Source of the DNA: UKL13-2 sp947085425
GTDB taxonomy: Bacteria; Pseudomonadota; Gammaproteobacteria; Burkholderiales; Usitatibacteraceae
NCBI GenBank assembly: GCA_947085425.1
Contig: CAMTWK010000027.1
Location: 1 to 59,538 of the forward strand
Direction of reading: 5' to 3'
DNA: 59,538 nt
In this document: positions 8,647 through 17,364 of the stretch, one piece after another
How the letters are laid out: every line of letters starts with the position of its first letter
How positions within the stretch are numbered: position 1 is the stretch's first letter
The notes under the pieces: generated by a model
Told to the model about the DNA's origin: nothing
The model's input: the letters and a program-made list of their open reading frames with translations, nothing else
Databases searched by the model: none
Position numbers and translations under genes: made by a program

Positions 8647-9744
8647 TTACATTAAGCGTTGGTACTTGCCACCGGCCATTTGGGCGATTTGTCCGCACAG
8701 TTCAAATTCTGTCAATTTCACAACCAAAAGTTGAATTTCTATTCCCACCCTTGACGCGAGCTCATCGGACGAAACAATGTCATAACCCATTGCCGTCAGA
8801 ATCGGGTCAACGTTTGACTGCGGATTATTTTCCAAGTCCGATGAAGGGATGTTCACGCCGATTTGCAGCCTTAGTTCTACCAAAATATCATTTGCCTCAT
8901 CGACCAGCTTTGCGCCTTGCTTGATGAGTTGGTGGGTCCCCTTCGAAAACGGCGAGTGTATTGAGCCGGGTATTGCAAAGACGTCACGCCCCTGCTCGGC
9001 CGCCTGCCGTGCGGTAATCAGCGACCCTGATGCGAGCGCGGCCTCGACCACAACAACACCACGCGACAGGCCGCTGATAATCCGATTCCGGCGCGGAAAA
9101 TTGGCGGCTATCGCCGGAGTACCGAGCGAAAATTCAGAGACGATCAATCCAAATTGTGAAATTTCCTGGGCAAGCATTTTGTTTCGGGCTGGATAGACAA
9201 GATCAAGGCCGGTGCCCACGACGGCAATGGTCGATGATGCGCCATCCAGGCCACCACGATGTGCGGCGGCATCAATTCCCAGCGCCAGTCCGGAAACAAT
9301 AGATAGTCCCGCATCCGACAGGCTGCGCGCAAATGCCTCTGCATTTTGTTTTCCACCGGGCGTGGCGTTACGACTACCGACCACCGCGATGGCCGCGTGA
9401 CCAAGCAAATTGCGTTTCCCCTTTAGAAAAAGCAACGGTGGCGGATCGGAAATTTCCAATAGTGCAGGCGGATAGTCCTCATCGGCCAGCGTGACAATAT
9501 GATTGTTTTCCTGCGCAAGCCATTTCAGTGAAAGTGCAAGTTTATCGGTGTCGGGTCCGGCGGCAATTGCCGAAGCGGTTTTTGCACCGACCACCCGTGT
9601 CAGCGCGCTGTGGGATTCAGTCAGTACGCGTGCCGGCGCACCGAACGAACGCATTAACTTGCGGATGCCCTCCGCGCCAAGTGTCGGGATCAGGTCCAGC
9701 GATAACCATGAGACGGGGTCGAGCCCTGATGGAGGCATTGGCAT
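8647..9744 (-). CDS. dprA: DNA-processing protein DprA
   Basis: 365 aa from the ATG at 9744; a TTG start at 9783 would add 13 residues and neither has a strong Shine-Dalgarno sequence. The Rossmann-like DprA core is clear: GSRNATPGG, SGLALGIDAAAHRG, a VVGTGLD segment and an FPRRNRIISGLSRG loop. An N-terminal SAM-like region precedes it and a winged-helix-like C-terminus follows. DprA loads RecA onto incoming single-stranded DNA during transformation. In a genome with type IV pilus genes (this window) this fits natural competence, but that is inference. Confidence 0.95.
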   Translation of the reverse strand: MPMPPSGLDPVSWLSLDLIPTLGAEGIRKLMRSFGAPARVLTESHSALTRVVGAKTASAIAAGPDTDKLALSLKWLAQENNHIVTLADEDYPPALLEISDPPPLLFLKGKRNLLGHAAIAVVGSRNATPGGKQNAEAFARSLSDAGLSIVSGLALGIDAAAHRGGLDGASSTIAVVGTGLDLVYPARNKMLAQEISQFGLIVSEFSLGTPAIAANFPRRNRIISGLSRGVVVVEAALASGSLITARQAAEQGRDVFAIPGSIHSPFSKGTHQLIKQGAKLVDEANDILVELRLQIGVNIPSSDLENNPQSNVDPILTAMGYDIVSSDELASRVGIEIQLLVVKLTEFELCGQIAQMAGGKYQRLM

Positions 9745-9839
9745 ATGGGTTTGTGAATGGGTTGAGGAGAGAGCCGGGGCCAAAAAGACAAACGCGCGAT
9801 CAATGTCGCGCGTTTACCGGGGACAACAAACAACCAGCA

Positions 9840-10082
9840 AGCCTGCAAATTTCACGGGGACGCACTCGATAGTGGGTGGATAAGCGAGTGATTTTTTGCT
9901 CGATTGACCGAGTAATATCGAGATATTACGAGGGAAGAGAGCGGAAAAGCGCTGCTCAGCCGCCTGTTATCGAGTACGTAGGCCATCAACCTTACGAAGT
10001 ACAGTTTGGATTCGCAAAATTTATAGGTCGCCAAGAATGAAAAACGTATGCAAGGCGGGCCGACCCGTGAAATATGCAGGCT
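9840..10082. mobile_element. MITE-like element, complete copy (about 243 bp)
   Basis: The element is bounded by near-perfect 19-bp terminal inverted repeats: 9840-9858 (AGCCTGCAAATTTCACGGG) and 10064-10082 in inverse orientation with one A/T difference. No transposase is encoded. An internal palindrome GTAATATC-GA-GATATTAC lies at 9912-9929. The 198 bp at 9887-10084 match 59342-59538 in opposite orientation with few differences. No clear target duplication is visible. It fills most of the dprA/LysM-gene intergenic region, and the LysM stop codon abuts its right end. It could instead be an orphan deletion derivative of an IS. Confidence 0.7.
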
Positions 10083-11265
10083 AGGGGGTTTGCACAAAAT
10101 CGCCGACCTTTATAGGCCGCTTTGACGACATCACCAACACGTATGAAACCCGGTCAAAAACCCTGAATGCAACCGTCAAGCCATTGCGCTCTTCCGGCAA
10201 TTTGACTACAGGCGGTATACTGTCCTTGTCGTCCCGCCAGGCCGCCGGAATAAGCGATTTAAACGAATGACGCGATTCATCGGCCCCGGTGTTGGTCGGC
10301 ACCACTTCACCACCCCGCTGAACGGCCAACACGTGGCCGACTTCGATACCTTCACGACGCCCCAGATTTACCACCACAATCGAATACTGAGCAGTCTCGC
10401 TGACACCGCCGACCACTGACACAACTTGTCCTTTGAGTTGATTTCCCGGCGAACGTGGGCTGTAATGCGGCAAGATGGCATCGCCCGCTGGCATTAAACG
10501 ATCACCGCGATTAATTTCCTGGGTTGCCTTGGTTATTTCAAGGGTGGTTGGGGTGGTGTTGCCCTCGCCAAATCGAGTGACGATGGCGTCACCCAGATAA
10601 TGGGCTTCATATCCTAAATTTTCATTGCTTGTTGGATCCTTTAAGCTTTTTCCGGGTCGATATATATGCCATCGCACACCTTGCTCAGGCTTGATGCCAA
10701 GGGCATAAATAATATTGCTGGTACCGACAATTACCCGGCCCTCTTCCGAGGCGATAATTCTTGGGGCCGCATTCAATCCATCTTGATTAACCACCAATGG
10801 CATGGACAAAAATGGACCAATTACCCGCGCCGGAATCGACGGGATTGCCTCGCTCAATGCTTCGGAGCGAATGCGCGGCGACAATTTGACGGTGGCACCA
10901 CTTTGCCCGTCGGTGCCGCCAACAATCGACAACATGGGCCGCCCCGTTGCGTCAAATGACAACTTGACCACGTCGCCCGGGTAAATTAAATGCGGGTTCT
11001 TGATTTGGTCACGATTCATGTTCCAAATCTCGGGCCAGCGCCACGGTTCTTTCAAAAATTTTCCGGAAATATCCCAAAGTGTGTCGCCCTTCACCACGAC
11101 ATACATGGTTGGAGCGTCATTGTTCAGCAATAACGGGTTTTCGGCGGTTTTAGTAGCCGTTTTAGTCTCCAATGGAACATTTGCCGGAGTCTGGGCGACA
11201 ACCGCAGAACCAATCAATATGCCCAGCCCGATGCCAAATGGAAGAAATGCCGGGAATTTTTTCAT
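10081..11265 (-). CDS. LysM peptidoglycan-binding protein
   Basis: 394 aa from the ATG at 11265; longer frames upstream lack support. A hydrophobic N-terminus (residues 5-25, ending in AQ) looks like a signal peptide. The LysM domain near residues 54-105 is recognisable (YVVVKGDTLWDISGKFL, then WPEIWNMN and HLIYPGDVVKL). The remaining 280 residues are the conserved C-terminal region of this betaproteobacterial family, probably a periplasmic cell-wall-binding protein. It is divergent from def, a conserved arrangement. The TAG stop sits at the edge of the MITE-like element. Confidence 0.88.
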   Translation of the reverse strand: MKKFPAFLPFGIGLGILIGSAVVAQTPANVPLETKTATKTAENPLLLNNDAPTMYVVVKGDTLWDISGKFLKEPWRWPEIWNMNRDQIKNPHLIYPGDVVKLSFDATGRPMLSIVGGTDGQSGATVKLSPRIRSEALSEAIPSIPARVIGPFLSMPLVVNQDGLNAAPRIIASEEGRVIVGTSNIIYALGIKPEQGVRWHIYRPGKSLKDPTSNENLGYEAHYLGDAIVTRFGEGNTTPTTLEITKATQEINRGDRLMPAGDAILPHYSPRSPGNQLKGQVVSVVGGVSETAQYSIVVVNLGRREGIEVGHVLAVQRGGEVVPTNTGADESRHSFKSLIPAAWRDDKDSIPPVVKLPEERNGLTVAFRVFDRVSYVLVMSSKRPIKVGDFVQTP

Positions 11266-11436
11266 GACCTGTCTTACCCTCGCGAGGATTTTTGGTCGCC
11301 TGAGCGCCATTGTGCCCTTGGCAACCAATGCAAAATCAGTCGTTTTACGTTTGGCGGCGTTAATGTCGGCTCACAATCAAATTTGCCTTAATCGGCGACT
11401 TCTACTACACTTGAACGTTGGCAACCCGACGCAAAC

Positions 11437-11455
11437 TTAATGTATCACATTAAGA
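11437..11455. promoter_or_regulatory. Perfect 8-3-8 inverted repeat in the LysM-gene/def divergent region
   Basis: CTTAATGT and ACATTAAG are exact reverse complements separated by 3 bp, 34 bp before the def start. The dyad resembles an operator for a dimeric regulator, or a short hairpin in the def leader. No known regulator consensus is assigned. Confidence 0.35.
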
Positions 11456-11489
11456 TTCTGCACCTAATTTATTCAATTCGCAAGCAATT

Positions 11490-12047
11490 ATGGCTATTTT
11501 GGACGTCCTCTGTTACCCCGACCCCCTGCTGCAACGCATTGCTGAGCCGGTCAAGATTATTGACAATAAAATCAAGAAGTTAGTTGATGATATGGCCGAT
11601 ACAATGTACGCCGCACCGGGAATTGGCTTGGCTGCCACGCAAGTCGGCGAATTAAAGCGCCTGATGGTTATTGACGTCACGGAAGAGAAAAACCAGCTGC
11701 GTGTATTTATTAATCCGGAAATTATCCGCAAGGAAGGAACCGCGATTAATGAGGAGGGCTGTTTATCCGTACCCGGCTTTTACGACAAAGTTGAGCGCGC
11801 TGAAACAGTCATGGTGACCGCTCTTGACCGCGATGGCCAGCGATTCACAATCAATGCCTCTGGTTTGCTGGCCGTTTGTATCCAGCATGAACTTGATCAT
11901 TTGGACGGCCACGTATTTGTTGAATATTTGTCGCCGCTCAAGTCCAATCGCATAAGAAACAAGTTGATTAAGCGTCAACGCGAGCTCGACCGAGATGCAG
12001 AGTTGGCCGCACCGCGTCGCCGCGTCTCCGCTTCTGCTCGATTGTAA
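11490..12047 (+). CDS. def: Peptide deformylase
   Basis: 185 aa. The enzyme removes the formyl group from N-terminal Met of nascent proteins. All three signature motifs are present: GIGLAATQVG, EEGCLSVPG (Cys metal ligand) and QHELDHLDG (two His ligands and the catalytic Glu). It is slightly longer than usual because of a basic C-terminal tail. It heads the def-fmt-rsmB series; a terminator-like hairpin separates it from fmt. Confidence 0.97.
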   Translation: MAILDVLCYPDPLLQRIAEPVKIIDNKIKKLVDDMADTMYAAPGIGLAATQVGELKRLMVIDVTEEKNQLRVFINPEIIRKEGTAINEEGCLSVPGFYDKVERAETVMVTALDRDGQRFTINASGLLAVCIQHELDHLDGHVFVEYLSPLKSNRIRNKLIKRQRELDRDAELAAPRRRVSASARL

Positions 12048-12110
12048 TTTGTTGAAAAGACTGCTCCACCGCTAGCTGGACATCGTCTACGGCAGCACGT
12101 TTTTAATTTG

Positions 12111-12141
12111 CGCCGACCAAAGGTCGGCGTTTTTGTTTTTT
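12111..12141 (+). terminator. Intrinsic terminator between def and fmt
   Basis: An 8-bp perfect GC-rich stem (CGCCGACC / GGTCGGCG, loop AAA) is followed at once by a T-rich run (TTTTTGTTTTTT). It probably ends or attenuates the def transcript, so fmt would need read-through or its own promoter. Confidence 0.85.
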
Positions 12142-12164
12142 CATGACACATGTTCACGCGCTAA

Positions 12165-13094
12165 ATGAAAATCATTTTTGCGGGCACACCACCTTTTGCT
12201 GCTGCTGCCTTAACTGCTCTTCACGCCGCCGGGCATGAGATTGCGCTGGTACTGTCACAACCAGATCGACCATCCGGACGTGGCATGAAGCGCACACCAT
12301 CGGCAGTGACCGAGCGGGCCAGCAGCCTGCAACTGTGCTTGGATCGTCCAGAATCGCTTAAAGATGTTGACGTACAACAGCGATTACGGAATGTTGGCGC
12401 CGATATCATGGTTGTTGCTGCATATGGATTGTTGCTTCCGCCCGCCGTCCTTTCGATTCCAAGACTCGGCTGTATCAACATTCACGGCTCCATTTTGCCG
12501 CGCTGGCGCGGTGCCGCACCGGTACAACGGGCGATTGAGGCGGGTGACGTCGAAACCGGCATCAACATTATGCAAATGGACGCGGGCCTGGATACTGGCC
12601 CGGTATTGTTCGAACGACGGATATTGATCGAACCTGACGACACCAGTAAGACCATATTTGCCAAATTGGCCGAACTTGGTGCCGCGACAATCGTCGAAGC
12701 GTTGGCGAACTGGTCAGATTTGTTGCCGCAACCGCAGCCGGAAACGGGTATTACCTACGCTAAAAAGATAACAAAGAGCGAGGCAACGATCAACTGGGAC
12801 GAGTCTGCGCAACTAATCGAACGTCGAATTCGCGCATTTGATCCCTTTCCGGGATACGAAACCACCATCGGTGATGAAAAACTCAAGATTTGGCAAGCAC
12901 ATACAGCCGATAATGTTGTTAATGCCCCGTCCGGCACCGTGATTGCAGTTCAGACTGACAGCCTGACGGTCGCCTGCGGTGAGCGAGCCCTTTCCATCAC
13001 CCGTATTCAGCGCCCGGGTGGCAAACGAATTTCCGTTGCGGAGTGGCTGCGCGGACAACAAACACCGATTCAACCTGGAGCACTTTGCAAATGA
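12165..13094 (+). CDS. fmt: Methionyl-tRNA formyltransferase
   Basis: 309 aa. It formylates initiator Met-tRNA using 10-formyl-THF, the partner reaction to Def. The N-terminus (FAGTPPFAAAAL) and the formyltransferase signature (NIHGSILPRWRGAAPVQRAI, then TGINIMQMDAGLDTGP) are clear, followed by the C-terminal OB-like tRNA-binding domain. The stop overlaps the rsmB start (ATGA), so the two are translationally coupled. Confidence 0.97.
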   Translation: MKIIFAGTPPFAAAALTALHAAGHEIALVLSQPDRPSGRGMKRTPSAVTERASSLQLCLDRPESLKDVDVQQRLRNVGADIMVVAAYGLLLPPAVLSIPRLGCINIHGSILPRWRGAAPVQRAIEAGDVETGINIMQMDAGLDTGPVLFERRILIEPDDTSKTIFAKLAELGAATIVEALANWSDLLPQPQPETGITYAKKITKSEATINWDESAQLIERRIRAFDPFPGYETTIGDEKLKIWQAHTADNVVNAPSGTVIAVQTDSLTVACGERALSITRIQRPGGKRISVAEWLRGQQTPIQPGALCK

Positions 13095-14446
13095 AGCCCG
13101 AATCATCTCCACCCGTCTTGGTCACCGGCATGGTCGCCGTGCAAATCGCAGCCTCGGAAATTGTCGGCCGCGTGTTGGGCGGCAAAAATCTAGATCGGGA
13201 ATTGGCGGACGCGCTGGCAAAACACCGCACGTTGTCTCCCAACGAACGACAGGCCGTGCATTCCATTTGTTTTGATACCCTGCGGCATTACGGTCTGCTC
13301 AATGCCCAGCTCGACATGTTGTTGGCGGCCCCGCTTACGGACTTGCCGGTGCGACATTTGTTGCTGATCGCACTCTCACAATTGCAATTCTCACGGGTCG
13401 CGGCACACACGGTTGTTGATCACGCCGTCAATGCGGCTGTGGCAATGGGGTACGCCCGCGCCAAAGGATTGGCGAATGCAATATTACGAAACTATTTGCG
13501 CGCACCAACAAAATTTGCCCGTGAGCGATTTAAGGATGTCGTGGCCAAATATGACCACCAACGCTGGTGGATGACCAGATTGCGCGAAGAGCAACCAAAC
13601 GATTGGGAGCGGGTGCTGTTGGCGGCAAGAGCACGGCCACCAATGCATTTACGGGTCAACCTTCGCAAAACAACCGTGGTGGACTATCTTGCTTTATTGA
13701 CGAAGAGCGGCATGTCCGCAACGGCAGTTGGCAACGAAGCAATCCATCTGGAGCTTCCAGTATCGGTATCGGCACTGCCTAAGTTTTCGGAAGGATGGGT
13801 ATCGGTACAAGATACCGGCGCGCAAATTGCTGCGCGATTGCTCGATGCAAAAAATGGCATGCGTGTGCTTGATGCCTGCGCAGCGCCCGGCAGCAAGACC
13901 TGCCACATTCTTGAGCGCAACAATGTTGACCTCACGGCGATAGATACCGATAACCATCGGCTGCGCCGGGTCGGTGACAACCTGAATCGCCTACAACTGA
14001 AGGCAAAGCTAAAACAGGCCGACGTTGCCAATTTGGGAATGTGGTGGATTGAAGGGGAAAAGAAACCGTTTGATCGAATATTGCTTGATGTACCCTGTTC
14101 TGGCTCGGGTGTAACCCGGCGCCATCCGGACATAAAGTGGATTCGCCGGGAGACGGATCTTAAGAAATTTGCAGAAACCCAGATCCGCCTCCTGAGTGGC
14201 GTTTGGCCCACTTTGGCAGATGGCGGCATACTTTTGTATGCGACCTGCTCGGTTTTTAATGCCGAAAATCAGGACGTGATCGCACAATTTTTAGCAACCG
14301 AATCGACTGCCCGCCAGATTCCCATCCCTCAAAATGTAATGCCGGTGGCGGCGGATGGGTCACCCATGACCGGGCTTGATGTACTTTTTCTGCCAGATGA
14401 ATTGCACGACGGCTTTTATTACGCGCTTTTGCAAAAGTCGCGATAG
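13091..14446 (+). CDS. rsmB: 16S rRNA m5C967 methyltransferase RsmB
   Basis: 451 aa from the ATG at 13091, which overlaps the fmt stop by 4 bp. An N-terminal NusB-like RNA-binding domain (residues about 10-140) precedes a SAM-dependent Rossmann domain with DACAAPGSKT (SAM), DVPCSGSGVTRRHPD (TC motif) and ATCSV (PC-type catalytic cysteine). It methylates C967 of 16S rRNA. The gene order fmt-rsmB is conserved. Confidence 0.95.
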   Translation: MKPESSPPVLVTGMVAVQIAASEIVGRVLGGKNLDRELADALAKHRTLSPNERQAVHSICFDTLRHYGLLNAQLDMLLAAPLTDLPVRHLLLIALSQLQFSRVAAHTVVDHAVNAAVAMGYARAKGLANAILRNYLRAPTKFARERFKDVVAKYDHQRWWMTRLREEQPNDWERVLLAARARPPMHLRVNLRKTTVVDYLALLTKSGMSATAVGNEAIHLELPVSVSALPKFSEGWVSVQDTGAQIAARLLDAKNGMRVLDACAAPGSKTCHILERNNVDLTAIDTDNHRLRRVGDNLNRLQLKAKLKQADVANLGMWWIEGEKKPFDRILLDVPCSGSGVTRRHPDIKWIRRETDLKKFAETQIRLLSGVWPTLADGGILLYATCSVFNAENQDVIAQFLATESTARQIPIPQNVMPVAADGSPMTGLDVLFLPDELHDGFYYALLQKSR

Positions 14447-14525
14447 CCGGCCATTGTTGTCGGCGGGCTTGATCATTCACCGGTGGTTACGCCGGGGGTT
14501 GACTGCCGGGTGTCGTCCACAAAAC

Positions 14526-15095
14526 ATGCGGGTCACGACCATAGTCATTGTTTTGATGACTGCAATTTGGGTCACCCCCGCATTCGCGGAGGATGTTCAG
14601 CTCAAATCCGTCAAACTCGAGAGTACCGAAGACGGCATTCAACTCAATGCTGACTTTGAATTGCAGTTATCCAACACCCATCTTGCGGCCATCCGCAAAG
14701 GTGTGCCTCTTTACTATGTGGTCGAATTTGAACTGACCCGTGGACGCTGGTACTGGCTGGACGATGTTGTTGTGCGCGCCAGCCGTGAACGTCGTGTCTC
14801 GTATGCACCGCTCACCGAACAATACCGCGTGGCCACGTCAGGAATTTATCAAAATTTCACCGATGCAGATGATGTTCGACGCGTATTGTCGCTGGTTCGT
14901 TCGTGGACCATCGTCGAGAAAGGCAAATTTAAACCCGGCGAAAAATTCGAGGCCGCCATTCGTTTTCGACTCGACACCACGCAGTTGCCAAAACCATTCC
15001 AACTTGACACCTTTGGCTCGCGCGCGTGGAATTTTTCGACCAACTGGCATCGCTGGAATATCACCATTGGCAAAGACGGCGGAATCGCTCCATGA
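14526..15095 (+). CDS. DUF4390 family exported protein
   Basis: About 189 aa. The ATG at 14526 gives a clear signal peptide (MRVTTIVIVLMTAIWVTPAFA, cut after AFA); upstream frames run into rsmB. The body matches the DUF4390 family: an LNADFELQL-type beta segment, a conserved YYVVEFELTRGRWYW region and a C-terminal FSTNWHRW sequence. The function is unknown. The family habitually precedes ntrY, whose start overlaps this stop by 4 bp, suggesting an envelope link to NtrY sensing; that link is inference. Confidence 0.85.
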   Translation: MRVTTIVIVLMTAIWVTPAFAEDVQLKSVKLESTEDGIQLNADFELQLSNTHLAAIRKGVPLYYVVEFELTRGRWYWLDDVVVRASRERRVSYAPLTEQYRVATSGIYQNFTDADDVRRVLSLVRSWTIVEKGKFKPGEKFEAAIRFRLDTTQLPKPFQLDTFGSRAWNFSTNWHRWNITIGKDGGIAP

Positions 15096-17344
15096 TCCGC
15101 GCCATCATTTTTTCCTGCATCGCACTTGGCATCGCCTTGATCGCCATGTTGTTTTATGCCTCTAGCAATAACGCCGTGTTTGAACAGCATTACGCGAGTC
15201 TGTTTTGGCTGGGACTGGCGCTGACAATCGGACTGTTAATTTTGATCGTGGTACAGGTGGTCGGCCTGGTGAAAAAATTACGTGGCCGCGTTTTTGGCTC
15301 GACGCTCGCGCTTCGACTCATGGCGGTGTTTGCGTTGATGGCGATCATTCCCGGCGGATTGGTCTACGCAATTTCCGTGCAGTTTTTAAATCGGTCGGTC
15401 GACTCCTGGTTTGACGTCCCGGTTGATCGCGCCTTCGAAAGCGCGCTTAACCTTGGCCGCGCCGCGTTAGAAGCAAATGGCAACGAACTATTACGCCGTT
15501 CACGTGATGCCGCACTGAAGGCGGCGGACTCCAAGAGCGATGCGTTCGGCATTGCCAATCAACTCCGCCAGCAATACGGATTTGATGAAGTCGTGATTGT
15601 CGACGACGACGCAAAAATCAAAGGCTGGCAGGGTGTTGACGATCCCACCCAACCCAAACGGGCGCGATTAATGCCAGACAAACCCACAACGGCCGAAGTA
15701 AAAAACGCCATTTCCAAAGGGCCGCAAAAATTCACTGAAACATTAGGCGACCGGGTCATATTTTTTCGCATGGTGATACTCATGCCAGCCGCGCCCTCAA
15801 TCGAAGGCACGCGGGTGATCCAGTTCATGCAATCAGCACCCAGCAAACTGATGCAGGATGCGCAGAGTGTTGATTCAGGCGCGCGCGACTACCAACGATT
15901 GCAGTTGCTGCGCGAAGGATTAAACCGGGTTTTTGCATTGACCCTGACGCTGGCAATGGTACTGACACTTTTCTCGGCGATTTCGTTGTCGTTTCTCCTC
16001 TCCGAACGATTGTCGGCGCCCTTGTCGGCCCTGGCCGAGTCCACCCGTGCCATCGCCAAGGGTGATTTCACCAAGCTCAATCCAGTCAAAAGCCGTGACG
16101 AGTTTGGCGTGCTGACCCAGTCTTTTAATACCATGACCCGCCAATTGAGCGAGGCCTCCGAAATCGTGGCACGAAAGCAGCACCAATTGGTCACCGCCAA
16201 CGCCTATCTGGAATCCATTCTCGGCAACTTGACCAGCGGGGTGGTAACACTTGATGCACACCTGAAACCAAAATCAATCAATCGAATTGCCGCCAATATG
16301 CTAGAGGTTGAGCCGGAAAAATTGCACGGGCTGTCGCTGGCGGATTGGGGTAACCAGTATTCCTCGTTGGTCGAAATGGTGGCTGGCATTGTCCAGCAAT
16401 TGACCATGGGAAGAGATAAGCCGTGGGAAAAGCAATTTATCATCATCAACGGGGCCAACGGACCGGTTGGTGCCGTTCAAAATACGCTGCCAAATGTTCC
16501 GCCAAATACCGGGCAGATCGCAGTCATTCGCAATCGTACTTTGCTGGTGCGCGGCACCAAACTTCCCCAATCCACCGATGCCGACTACATATTGGTTTTC
16601 GACGATATTACCGGCCTGATTCAAGCGCAGCGGGATGCGGCATGGGGTGAAGTTGCGCGACGATTAGCGCATGAAATTAAGAATCCATTGACCCCCATTC
16701 AGTTGTCGGCGGAACGTCTGCAAATGAAATTGGCCGGGAAATTGCCCGATGAGGAGCGGGACTTGCTGAATCGAGCCACATCCACCATTGTTGCCCAGGT
16801 GAATGCGTTAAAGGGGATGGTTGATGACTTCAGTCTGTATTCGCGCGCCTCACGACTGACTCCCAGTCCGGTCGATCTCAACGAATTGGTGACCGATGTG
16901 TTGGCGCTTTATGAGACCATGGCGGCCAATATGACACTCAACCTCGGCACCAATCTGCCCATTATTTCTGCCGACCCTTCGTTATTACGACAGGTTATTC
17001 ACAATTTGATGCAAAACGCGCAGGATGCGTTTGCCACGTCTGCCATCGACGAACCTGCCGTTGTCACCATCACCACCGGTCGTGATGACGGCAACTTATT
17101 TTTGATCGTTGCCGACAACGGCTGCGGCATTAGCGACGAAGTCGTGGCCAGAATGTTTGAGCCCTATGTCACCACCAAAACCAAGGGCACCGGACTGGGA
17201 CTGCCAATCGTCAAAAAGATAATTGACGAACACCACGGGACAATCAGCGTGAAAAACATAATGCCGCATGGCGCGGAAATAACAATTGCACTGCCGATTG
17301 ATCCGATTCGCGATTCTGCAATTGAGTTGGCTAAGACAAGTTAA
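15092..17344 (+). CDS. ntrY: NtrY-like membrane sensor histidine kinase
   Basis: 750 aa. Membrane helices at about residues 5-30, 35-60, 75-100 and 275-300 surround a periplasmic sensor region; HAMP and PAS-like regions precede the HisKA/HATPase core. The phospho-acceptor is His527 in RRLAHEIKNPLTP; the N box (NLMQNAQDA) and G boxes (DNGCGI, GTGLGL) are intact. NtrY phosphorylates NtrX; the pair is linked in proteobacteria to nitrogen metabolism, redox response and envelope functions. ntrX follows after 14-20 bp. Confidence 0.93.
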   Translation: MIRAIIFSCIALGIALIAMLFYASSNNAVFEQHYASLFWLGLALTIGLLILIVVQVVGLVKKLRGRVFGSTLALRLMAVFALMAIIPGGLVYAISVQFLNRSVDSWFDVPVDRAFESALNLGRAALEANGNELLRRSRDAALKAADSKSDAFGIANQLRQQYGFDEVVIVDDDAKIKGWQGVDDPTQPKRARLMPDKPTTAEVKNAISKGPQKFTETLGDRVIFFRMVILMPAAPSIEGTRVIQFMQSAPSKLMQDAQSVDSGARDYQRLQLLREGLNRVFALTLTLAMVLTLFSAISLSFLLSERLSAPLSALAESTRAIAKGDFTKLNPVKSRDEFGVLTQSFNTMTRQLSEASEIVARKQHQLVTANAYLESILGNLTSGVVTLDAHLKPKSINRIAANMLEVEPEKLHGLSLADWGNQYSSLVEMVAGIVQQLTMGRDKPWEKQFIIINGANGPVGAVQNTLPNVPPNTGQIAVIRNRTLLVRGTKLPQSTDADYILVFDDITGLIQAQRDAAWGEVARRLAHEIKNPLTPIQLSAERLQMKLAGKLPDEERDLLNRATSTIVAQVNALKGMVDDFSLYSRASRLTPSPVDLNELVTDVLALYETMAANMTLNLGTNLPIISADPSLLRQVIHNLMQNAQDAFATSAIDEPAVVTITTGRDDGNLFLIVADNGCGISDEVVARMFEPYVTTKTKGTGLGLPIVKKIIDEHHGTISVKNIMPHGAEITIALPIDPIRDSAIELAKTS

Positions 17345-17364
17345 ACTGCATACAGGGAATGGTG

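Noticed and set aside
8387..8698. 103-codon frame bridging the dprA-topB gap as a possible smg remnant
   Set aside because: Its sequence is Arg/Cys-rich and does not resemble DUF494; it overlaps both neighbours.
9852..10097. 81-codon frame inside the MITE-like element
   Set aside because: It spans the terminal repeats and internal palindrome and is not transposase-like; element structure explains it.
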